A stretch of 6,742 nucleotides of DNA, from NCBI GenBank assembly GCA_016282455.1, contig JAEEKM010000083.1, positions 1 through 6,742 on the forward strand. Reading direction: 5' to 3'. Made by a program: the position numbers and the translations under genes. Source of the DNA: Treponema sp. Lineage in GTDB: Bacteria; Spirochaetota; Spirochaetia; Treponematales; Treponemataceae. Of this stretch, positions 1-5,631 are shown in pieces. The notes under the pieces were generated by a model that saw nothing but the letters and a program-made list of their open reading frames with translations, ran no database searches and was not told where the DNA came from. The number at the start of each line of letters is the position of its first letter. Positions within the stretch are counted from its first letter, which is position 1.

Positions 1-1839
1 TCAGATTCTGTTCCTGATGTTTTTGTTTATAATCCCAATGATGGTGAGCTTGATGACTATGAACTTCTTCTGGCAATTTATACATCCTTATACGGCGGAA
101 CTGTCATTATAGATAATCCTACTGCTCAGGATCTTATTGATTTTGCAGACCAGATTGATAAATGCCTGAAACTGGAGGAGGAAGAATACACACGCGAACT
201 TATTGATTTTGCAGGCCAGATTGATAAATGTCTGGAAGAGGAAGAGGAAGAATACACAAGTGAACTTTCTGAGGTGAGTGGATATAGCCTTGCGCATTTT
301 TTCTCTGACGCAAGGTTAAATTATCTGAAAGGACTTGAAAATAAAGATACTGCTAAATATGAGGCACTGGCCATCAGGGAAGATGATGCTTACTATGTGC
401 ACCCTATTAACGAGGTTGAAAGCGGTTTTTCTAAGATTACGACAGGTGCCGGATCTGGAGACGAAATAACATTAACTTTTGACGAGAACGGAGCAGTTGT
501 AGAAGAAGTTAAGAAAGACAACCAGACTTCTGCTTATGTCAATACACTCTCAGATGAAGAATATGAAAGAATCAGGGCAGATGCTATTGAGGATTTTGCC
601 GCATGGATTACTGCAGAAGAGGAGGAGGTAAGCCGTTCTGCAGAAGATTCCCCTGACACTCCCCAGACTTTTGTGCATAGTTTTACTGTTGTGTTTTCCA
701 AGGACGATATTCCCCACTACGATGGACGATACAACGGAAGGGCAGAGACCGTTCAGTTAAAAACTAGTGTCTGGGCCGCCTGTAAAATTGACGATAAGGC
801 AGACTATTACCTTGTAAGAAACACTGCAATCTGCCACAATGAGGAACTTAAGTATGTACGCGAGTGGAATACTGAAGACGGTTACTACTTTGTGAGCCCC
901 CATATGGACTATTGTAAAGTGTTGTGTCATTTGGGCAACGAAGATGAACTCCGTGGACTGCTTTTTCCGAATGCACAAGAAGGCTATTCACCCAAAGCCA
1001 CTGAAGGTGAAGTAAAGAATTTCCTGCCGGTTACTAAGCAGTTAGAGCTGTCTGGTGAGGTAGGTTTTTGTAAAAGAGGCCTTGATGGCGGAAGTAGTTC
1101 AGGTTTCTCTCATCTTGAGAATATTATTAGTGAAATTCCTGAAATAGAGGTCTTCTTTAACACTGATGGCTGCAACGCAACCTGGGAGTTTAAGGGACCT
1201 GAATTAAAATTAAACAGAAACATCTTAGCTAAATTGAGGATTATAGGTCCAACCTGCGATGACCCTGCTCCAATACAGACTCAGACTGCAATTTTTGACA
1301 CACTTGCCCTTTATGTAATGCCTTCCGATAAATATGCGGACAATTGCCAGGTGCCATTGTATACCGAATGCCAGATTAGCATTAGAATGCTTGCACTCTG
1401 GTTTACCGGACAAATGAGTTGTTCCTACAGAGATCCATATCAATTCGTTTCACAATACGATGTAGAGTTTATTACAAAACCCAATAACGCATATGGCAAT
1501 TATGACTGGAAGTTTGAGGCTCCTGCAGGCTGTACTGAAGAGCAAATCAAGGAGTTTACCGAGGCTTTTACTAAACTGGGTTTCAATGAATCAGTAAAGA
1601 TTTATGGTGTGCGCGATATCTCGACAGATGATTATGCCCCCATTGATAAGGTTGCACACGATACAGGCGTTGCTTTTAGGAAAAAACTCGCATCTTCAGG
1701 ACTGGCGGGGCAGTTTGTAAGGAAATATAACTTGGCGAAAGGCTTCAAGTTTAAAATAGTAAACCATGATAGCCAAAAGCAGGTATATACCCTCGAGATT
1801 CCTTATATTGAACAGAATGAAGATGACGAACAGAACTAA
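1..1839 (+). CDS. Leukocidin-like paralogous exported protein, 5' truncated by window edge
   Basis: The frame is open from base 1 to TAA at 1837-1839, giving 612 residues with no start in the window. The in-frame GTG at 274 is internal: upstream codons match the downstream paralog (VPDVFVY against VPDVFVF), so about 67 residues including a presumed lipoprotein signal are missing. Visible parts: an alpha/beta-like region (1-45), two 22-residue tandem repeats (45-88), a variable acidic linker (about 130-215, ending near RSAED), then a core starting at QTFVH. The core shares HYDGRYNGR, W-x-AC-x-ID, DYYLV, CHNE, MDYC, IP[DE]I, a W-[EK]-F motif and TAIFDTLALY with the paralog. Five core cysteines are conserved in both (here 261, 278 and 305, then the TCD and ECQ cysteines). 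The stem-like stretch (341-374) keeps SGxVGF and GG, but its second strand reads SSSGFSHLEN, so it lacks the apolar alternation. Known: leukocidin-family proteins make beta-barrel pores. Inferred: this copy is an impaired or partner subunit. Exact function is unknown. Confidence 0.8.
   Translation, partial: SDSVPDVFVYNPNDGELDDYELLLAIYTSLYGGTVIIDNPTAQDLIDFADQIDKCLKLEEEEYTRELIDFAGQIDKCLEEEEEEYTSELSEVSGYSLAHFFSDARLNYLKGLENKDTAKYEALAIREDDAYYVHPINEVESGFSKITTGAGSGDEITLTFDENGAVVEEVKKDNQTSAYVNTLSDEEYERIRADAIEDFAAWITAEEEEVSRSAEDSPDTPQTFVHSFTVVFSKDDIPHYDGRYNGRAETVQLKTSVWAACKIDDKADYYLVRNTAICHNEELKYVREWNTEDGYYFVSPHMDYCKVLCHLGNEDELRGLLFPNAQEGYSPKATEGEVKNFLPVTKQLELSGEVGFCKRGLDGGSSSGFSHLENIISEIPEIEVFFNTDGCNATWEFKGPELKLNRNILAKLRIIGPTCDDPAPIQTQTAIFDTLALYVMPSDKYADNCQVPLYTECQISIRMLALWFTGQMSCSYRDPYQFVSQYDVEFITKPNNAYGNYDWKFEAPAGCTEEQIKEFTEAFTKLGFNESVKIYGVRDISTDDYAPIDKVAHDTGVAFRKKLASSGLAGQFVRKYNLAKGFKFKIVNHDSQKQVYTLEIPYIEQNEDDEQN
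133..264 (+). repeat. In-frame tandem duplication of 22 codons
   Basis: Two adjacent 66-bp units lie at 133-198 and 199-264. They encode LIDFADQIDKCLKLEEEEYT-RE and LIDFAGQIDKCLEEEEEEYT-SE, identical at 18 of 22 residues and nearly so in DNA. The downstream paralog has one related copy (FSFSDQLDTFLSKDENEYYSD), so the duplication arose in this gene. Each unit is predicted to be a helix ending in a glutamate run and carries one cysteine. Confidence 0.93.
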
Positions 1840-1867
1840 TAGGGGCTGCCGGTAATTGAATGTCAAC

Positions 1868-1915
1868 GGTCATTATGTTTCGACAGTCTCAACAAGCAGG
1901 GCTCTCGAAATGACC
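1868..1915. repeat. Imperfect palindromic intergenic element (REP/MITE-like)
   Basis: The left arm GGTCAT (1868-1873) and TTCGA (1879-1883), with TATGT bulged between them, is complementary to the right arm TCGAAATGACC (1905-1915). The loop is 21 nt. Read on the minus strand, it resembles the 'GGTCATTTCGA...TTGAG-ctGTCGAAA..TGACC' elements that I recall being scattered between genes in treponemes; this is from memory, not a search. No T-tract follows on the + strand, so it is not a typical intrinsic terminator, although it may end or stabilise the upstream transcript. Confidence 0.55.
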
Positions 1916-1936
1916 ATAATAATCCTTATCTAAAAC

Positions 1937-1977
1937 TTGAAATCCTCTTTTTATGTGCTAAAATTCATAAAAGGAGG
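1937..1977 (+). promoter_or_regulatory. Promoter and Shine-Dalgarno of the complete lipoprotein gene
   Basis: A -35-like TTGAAA (1937-1942) and a -10-like TAAAAT (1959-1964) are 16 nt apart, and TGC directly before the -10 makes it an extended -10. A perfect AGGAGG (1972-1977) lies 8 nt before the ATG at 1986 and fixes that start. Transcription would begin near 1971, giving a leader of only about 15 nt. The second paralog therefore has its own sigma-70-type promoter and need not depend on the first gene. Confidence 0.6.
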
Positions 1978-1985
1978 ATTTCTTT

Positions 1986-3902
1986 ATGAGAAAGACACAT
2001 CTTTTTATAAGTACCATACTTCTTGCATTTGCTTTTGTTCTGATCTCCTGTCCTAATGGTACGGGAAACAATGTGGAGACTAATCCAGAAAATACTGAAA
2101 ATCATACCGTCTACATTGCATCTACAAATTTGTCAGACTATATGCAGGCTTCCTTAAAAGCAGCGGGGCTTGAGGAGACAAATGATGCCAAAACTGTTCC
2201 TGATGTTTTTGTTTTCAGGGCTGACGATACTCTTTCTGAGGCTGATCTTGTTCTTGCCATGGAAACCTGTTTTGCAGGAAAAACTCTTATGGTAGACAGT
2301 GTTTCTGCAGAAAGTTTTTTTTCCTTTTCTGACCAGCTGGATACTTTCCTTTCAAAAGATGAAAATGAATACTACAGCGACATGTGCGATGTGTATCCTT
2401 ATTCCATAAAGAATATTTTTTCTGCCGAACTTAAGGATGCTCTCAGCGATGTTGAGTCCGAACTTCAGGATGACATTATTTATGAATCAATTGCCATGAG
2501 AAAGAATCAGATTTATTATGTGCATGATCTTGATGAAGTGTTTTCTGACTATTATGCTGATGAAGTTAAGGATGCTGACGCTAAATCTGTAACAAACGAG
2601 GATCCATCTGCTTCTGCAACTAACTCTGATGACTTTACTGAAGTAAAAGACACCGTCACAAGTACTCAGAAGGAGCCTGGCGCCGCACTTCTTAAAGAAG
2701 ATTTAGACCGCGTAACTGCAGATTCTCTTGCAGACTTTGGTAACTGGATAAAATATACAGGAAATACTGCCGCCCGTTCTGCAATTGATGATGCCAAAAC
2801 TGCCCAGACTTTTGTGCACAACTTTAATGCAAAGTTCAGCTCTACCAGTGACCACTACGACGGACGCTATAACGGAAGGGTAGAGAATGTTCAGGTTACA
2901 ACCAGTGTCTGGACTGCATGTGACATTGATAAGAAAAAAGACTATTATCTTGTAAAAACTTCTGCTGTCTGCCACAACGAGCAGCTTAACTACAAGGTTG
3001 AATGGGACGACAAGTATGTGAGCCCCTGGATGGACTACTGTGAACTTACCACTTCTCTTGGAGACGGATACGCTTCTCTGGCACAAAGTGACTGTAAGCC
3101 CCAGACAACACAGGGAAGTACTAGTTTTTCAATTTCACAGGGCTTTAGCCTGAGTGGTAATGTAGGCTTTAACTCCAATGGCCCCACTGGCGGTGTCGGC
3201 GTGGGTTATTCTTACAGTGAGAGTACCAGCCGCTCTATTCCCGATATCTCTGTAAATCTTACCGTTGATGCAAATGGTAAAAATGCAAAATGGAAGTTTG
3301 CAGGACCTGATATTAAAGCTGAGTGGAGTGGACTTGTTACTAAGTGTGACGGTGCAAAACCCATTCAGACTAACACAGCAATTTTTGACACACTTGCCCT
3401 TTACAAAATGGATTCCTGGAACTACTGGAAAGAGGAAAAAGTACCTGTTAGTTCAAGATGTGAGGTACATCTTAAAATGCTTACCGCCTGGCTTACCAAC
3501 CTTGGACTCACCCTTAACTGGAAGAAACCGGGTTACCTTACCTGGCACAATTATACAGATTATGTGAAAAAGCCCAGCAACACTTACTGTAATTACATTA
3601 TGTATTTTGATGCTCCAGAGAACTCAACTCCCGAGAGAATTGATCTCTATAATAAGATTCTTAAAGAATATATTACTGACTGGAATTCTTCAGTAAGATA
3701 CTACGGTCTCCGCGATACTGCTAAGTCTGCTGACTACTCAAGGGTTAATGAGATTGCCAGAAAACATTTCTCTTCTACCGAGAAGTACATTAACAGTAAT
3801 AAGGATGTTTTAAAGGCCAGAGGTTTTTCAGGAAAGTTCACGTTTAAGATTAAAAACGATGACACAAACACTGAATTAAAAACCTTTGAGGTAACTTTCT
3901 AA
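1986..3902 (+). CDS. Lipoprotein with leukocidin/hemolysin-like beta-barrel stem
   Basis: Complete 638-aa protein. A basic N-terminus and hydrophobic helix lead to the lipobox LISC, with Cys22 as predicted lipidation site, so it should be exported and membrane-anchored. Residues about 40-180 form an alpha/beta-like region, and about 190-235 an acidic, Ser/Thr-rich linker. The C-terminal core begins at QTFVH (residue 276 is F). Within it, residues 381-395 alternate apolar (F381, I383, F387, L389, V393, F395) with Ser/Gly/Asn. A Gly-Pro-Thr-Gly-Gly turn follows, then V404, V406, Y408 and Y410 alternating with Gly/Ser, then SES-TS, IPDI (418-421) and W436-K-F. This order of a glycine-rich amphipathic hairpin, aromatic-Ser-x-Ser/Thr, and then a Trp strand is what I know of the Staphylococcus leukocidin/alpha-hemolysin stem. 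Core cysteines 312, 329, 352, 454 and 492 are shared with the upstream paralog; 370 and 535 are not. Family assignment is by eye and could be superficial; the coding call is certain. Confidence 0.85.
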   Translation: MRKTHLFISTILLAFAFVLISCPNGTGNNVETNPENTENHTVYIASTNLSDYMQASLKAAGLEETNDAKTVPDVFVFRADDTLSEADLVLAMETCFAGKTLMVDSVSAESFFSFSDQLDTFLSKDENEYYSDMCDVYPYSIKNIFSAELKDALSDVESELQDDIIYESIAMRKNQIYYVHDLDEVFSDYYADEVKDADAKSVTNEDPSASATNSDDFTEVKDTVTSTQKEPGAALLKEDLDRVTADSLADFGNWIKYTGNTAARSAIDDAKTAQTFVHNFNAKFSSTSDHYDGRYNGRVENVQVTTSVWTACDIDKKKDYYLVKTSAVCHNEQLNYKVEWDDKYVSPWMDYCELTTSLGDGYASLAQSDCKPQTTQGSTSFSISQGFSLSGNVGFNSNGPTGGVGVGYSYSESTSRSIPDISVNLTVDANGKNAKWKFAGPDIKAEWSGLVTKCDGAKPIQTNTAIFDTLALYKMDSWNYWKEEKVPVSSRCEVHLKMLTAWLTNLGLTLNWKKPGYLTWHNYTDYVKKPSNTYCNYIMYFDAPENSTPERIDLYNKILKEYITDWNSSVRYYGLRDTAKSADYSRVNEIARKHFSSTEKYINSNKDVLKARGFSGKFTFKIKNDDTNTELKTFEVTF

Positions 3903-3912
3903 AAAACAAAAG

Positions 3913-3952
3913 CCCCTAAAAAAACACAAATTTATTGTTGCTTTTTTTGGGG
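3913..3952. terminator. Hairpin after the lipoprotein gene
   Basis: CCCC (3913-3916) and seven A (3918-3924) pair with seven T (3942-3948) and GGGG (3949-3952), with one bulged T (3917). ACAA/TTGT can extend pairing inside the loop. It begins about 10 nt after the stop codon. On the + strand the T run is inside the stem rather than after it, so termination may be weak. On the minus strand the hairpin is followed by a T-rich tract. Likely a 3' end for the lipoprotein transcript. Confidence 0.45.
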
Positions 3953-3958
3953 TGATGT

Positions 3959-3993
3959 GTTACTGTAGTAGTAACCTAAAATACGACGAGGTG
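3959..3993 (+). promoter_or_regulatory. Dyad, -10-like box and RBS before the ferredoxin gene
   Basis: A perfect 6-bp inverted repeat, GTTACT (3959-3964) and AGTAAC (3970-3975) around GTAGT, lies one base upstream of a -10-like TAAAAT (3977-3982). No good -35 is visible at 16-18 nt. GAGGTG (3988-3993) is the Shine-Dalgarno for the ATG at 3998. The dyad occupies the spacer and -35 edge, where a DNA-binding regulator would interfere with or replace -35 contacts. Operator function is inferred. Confidence 0.4.
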
Positions 3994-3997
3994 TAAC

Positions 3998-4165
3998 ATG
4001 GCTTACAAAATTTCTGATGAGTGCATCAACTGTGGTGCCTGTGAGAGTGAATGCCCTTCAGAGGCTATCAGCGAAGTAAATGACAAGCGCGAGGTTGCTG
4101 CTGACAAATGCGTGAGCTGCGGTTCTTGTGCTGCAGTTTGCCCGGTGGGAGCAATCTCAGAGTAA
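3998..4165 (+). CDS. Small 2[4Fe-4S] ferredoxin (clostridial type)
   Basis: A 55-aa electron carrier that begins MAYKISDECI and ends GAISE. It has two complete CxxCxxCxxxCP motifs: C9, C12, C15, C19-Pro and C38, C41, C44, C48-Pro. In this family each motif gives three ligands to one cubane, and its fourth cysteine ligates the other. The length is the usual one for a clostridial-type ferredoxin (about 55 residues), and the pseudo-twofold symmetry is plain (PSEAIS near PVGAIS). It is a cytosolic, low-potential one-electron carrier, as used by pyruvate:ferredoxin oxidoreductase and hydrogenases in anaerobes. The start is supported by GAGGTG ending 4 nt before the ATG. It appears monocistronic, with a strong terminator just downstream. 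Its redox partner cannot be told from this window. Confidence 0.95.
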   Translation: MAYKISDECINCGACESECPSEAISEVNDKREVAADKCVSCGSCAAVCPVGAISE

Positions 4166-4193
4166 AGTACGGTTTTTTATAAACTTGTACAGG

Positions 4194-4240
4194 AGGCTTC
4201 CGTGTGCGGTCTGTTCCGCTTTCGGGAGCCTTTCTTTTTT
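4194..4240 (+). terminator. Intrinsic terminator of the ferredoxin gene
   Basis: The outer stem AGGCTTCCG (4194-4202) pairs with CGGGAGCCT (4223-4231) over 9 bp including one G-T wobble. A 3x3 internal loop follows, then an inner stem GCGG (4206-4209)/CCGC (4216-4219) closed by TCTGTT. The T-rich tract TTTCTTTTTT ends at 4240. It starts 28 nt after the ferredoxin stop codon. Confidence 0.92.
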
Positions 4241-4264
4241 CATTAAAAAAATGCGGCGGGTGTC

Positions 4265-4645
4265 ATGAAATCTTCTTTTTCAAAAGGTCTTTCTAAAGTA
4301 GCCTATTCCTTTGTAAAAATTCTTCTTCTTGCCCTGATTGTTCTTGCAGCGGGTTTTGGTCTTGTTTACCCCCTTTGGAAGTGGGCAACTCTTTCTCCAA
4401 AAACTTATACTTTTTTTATATTCCTTCTCCTTGGTGGACTTTTGTGCTACGGTCTTGTCCGTGCCTTTATAAAACTTGGTAAAAGAGAATTCTTTTTTCG
4501 TGCCTTAAAAATTCTAATTCTTGCAGGCGGTATTTTCCTTACCCTCTGGCTGCTTTTTTCCCTACACAGACTTTTTGCCCTTCTTTCTCTTGCGGGAACA
4601 GTAGTTCTTTTTGTTTTGCTTCAGGCAGGTAAAGGTTCAAGGTGA
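4265..4645 (+). CDS. Four-helix inner-membrane protein of unknown function
   Basis: The protein has 126 aa and is almost wholly hydrophobic, with four predicted transmembrane helices: about 17-38, 48-68, 78-100 and 103-120. A short basic N-terminus (KSSFSKGLSK) and Lys/Arg-rich loops (KLGKREFFFR, KGSR tail) suggest both ends face the cytoplasm. No catalytic motif is visible, and I do not recognise the family. ATG 4265 is the first usable start; the Shine-Dalgarno is poor (GGCGGG, 4255-4260). The gene begins only 24 nt after the ferredoxin terminator, so its promoter must overlap that terminator or it depends on read-through. Its stop overlaps the next gene's GTG by 4 nt (GTGA, 4642-4645), which implies translational coupling. 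An envelope role, perhaps assisting or anchoring the peptidase, is inferred from this coupling alone. Confidence 0.8.
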   Translation: MKSSFSKGLSKVAYSFVKILLLALIVLAAGFGLVYPLWKWATLSPKTYTFFIFLLLGGLLCYGLVRAFIKLGKREFFFRALKILILAGGIFLTLWLLFSLHRLFALLSLAGTVVLFVLLQAGKGSR

Positions 4646-5577
4646 GAAAATTATTTTTTCCGCTGATTTTTATTTTTTTATTTCAACTGCCGCTTTTTTC
4701 TCAAAGTCAGAATGAAAGCCGCTCTATTTACCCCCTTATTCCTTTTTTAAATTCCAGGGATGTACTTTTTAAGCAGTATCAGGAAGATGTAGAAGATGCA
4801 TCTAAAGCCTTTGCTTCAAGAAAAGATGTTCCCCTTAACTTTTACTCATACAGGGTGAAGAAAGAAGATTCAATTTTTTCCATTGCATCCCGTTCTTCCC
4901 TGCGCTACGACTCCCTTGCAAGCCTTAATTCTCTGGAAAATTCCTTTTCACTAAAAGAGGGGAGCCTTATAACCCTTCCTGTTTCAAACGGAGTGTATAT
5001 TGCAGACCTTCCCCAGACTCCCATTGATTTTTTACTTCGCCGCCAGTATGCGGGACTTTTGTTTTCTGACCAGGCTTCTGAAAAAAACTACCGTTCCCCT
5101 GTGGCCTGTTTTGTAAACGGAAAGAAATACTATTTTATTCCCGACGGAAAGTTTTCTCCGGAAGTGAGGGCTTTTTTTGTTAATACGGCCATGTACCTTC
5201 CTGTGGAAAGCAGCGTTTTGTCTTCGGAATTCGGCATGAGGGTTAGCCCCATAAGCGGTAAGTGGAAAATGCACCATGGAATAGATCTTGCCTGTCCTTT
5301 GGGAAGTGAGGTTTTTGCCTGCCGGTCGGGAACTGTGCTTTCTGTAACGGAAATGGACAGTGTTTACGGAAACTATATTGTTTTGTCTCACGAAGGGGGA
5401 ATGACCAGCCTTTATGCCCACCTTAAGGATTTTTCCGTTAAAAAAGGGGATATTGTCGCTGGCGGCAGGGTTATCGGTCACGTAGGGCTTACCGGTCTTA
5501 CCACAGGTCCCCACCTTCACTTTGAAATAAGAAACAATGGCAGGGCAGAAGACCCGGCAAAATACTTTGACAAGTAA
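4642..5577 (+). CDS. LysM-domain M23 family metallopeptidase (peptidoglycan hydrolase)
   Basis: The protein has 311 aa. The N-terminus MRKLFFPLIF followed by a hydrophobic stretch to about residue 20 is a signal peptide or anchor, without a lipobox cysteine. A LysM peptidoglycan-binding repeat spans about 70-114 (YRVKKEDSIFSIA at its start, LITLP at its end). The C-terminal M23 (LytM/lysostaphin-type) domain spans about 190-308. Zinc ligands are H211 and D215 (in HHGID) and H293 (in HLHF). Catalytic histidines are H260 (YAHL) and H291. All are present, so an active endopeptidase cutting peptidoglycan stem or cross-bridge peptides in the periplasm is expected, acting in wall remodelling or cell separation. 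The start is GTG at 4642, within the stop of the preceding membrane-protein gene; this gives a proper signal sequence and coupled translation. An AT-rich hairpin follows the stop. The class is certain; the exact bond cleaved is not. Confidence 0.93.
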   Translation: MRKLFFPLIFIFLFQLPLFSQSQNESRSIYPLIPFLNSRDVLFKQYQEDVEDASKAFASRKDVPLNFYSYRVKKEDSIFSIASRSSLRYDSLASLNSLENSFSLKEGSLITLPVSNGVYIADLPQTPIDFLLRRQYAGLLFSDQASEKNYRSPVACFVNGKKYYFIPDGKFSPEVRAFFVNTAMYLPVESSVLSSEFGMRVSPISGKWKMHHGIDLACPLGSEVFACRSGTVLSVTEMDSVYGNYIVLSHEGGMTSLYAHLKDFSVKKGDIVAGGRVIGHVGLTGLTTGPHLHFEIRNNGRAEDPAKYFDK

Positions 5578-5615
5578 AAAGTGCCCTAAAAAACATTTCA
5601 CTTTTTGCCTTTTTT
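5576..5615 (+). terminator. AT-rich hairpin terminator after the M23 peptidase gene
   Basis: AAAAAGTG (5576-5583) is perfectly complementary to CACTTTTT (5599-5606) with a 15-nt loop. After GCC, six T follow (5610-5615). The hairpin overlaps the TAA stop codon. The stem is low in GC, so termination may be incomplete and some transcript could run into lon. Confidence 0.6.
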
Positions 5616-5631
5616 GTATTATATTAAAAGC

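Noticed and set aside
2703..3086. Minus-strand open frame opposite the lipoprotein gene
   Set aside because: The matching region of the first paralog gives a similar shadow (757-978) because the sense strands are homologous, so it is not independent evidence of coding.
4167..4190. GTAC...GTAC pair flanking a T-rich stretch after the ferredoxin gene
   Set aside because: Only a 4-bp self-complementary word repeated once; the stronger terminator lies just downstream.
4251..4268. Five-codon mini-ORF (ATG CGG CGG GTG TCA TGA) overlapping the membrane-protein start
   Set aside because: There is no Shine-Dalgarno before it, only an A-tract, and so short a frame is expected by chance.
4650..4700. 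T6/T7 runs in the signal-peptide codons of the M23 gene, as a possible phase-variation tract
   Set aside because: The tracts are short, and T runs are frequent throughout this T-rich operon. The frame is intact.
5032..5601. Minus-strand open frame opposite the M23 peptidase
   Set aside because: It lies antisense to a catalytic domain with all key residues, with low-complexity basic translation and no ribosome binding site.
5596..5625. TTTCAC-N18-TATATT as the lon promoter, or a CIRCE/heat-shock operator there
   Set aside because: The -35 is poor and overlaps the terminator hairpin, and no CIRCE (TTAGCACTC-N9-GAGTGCTAA) is present. It is mentioned only as a weak possibility in the lon entry.
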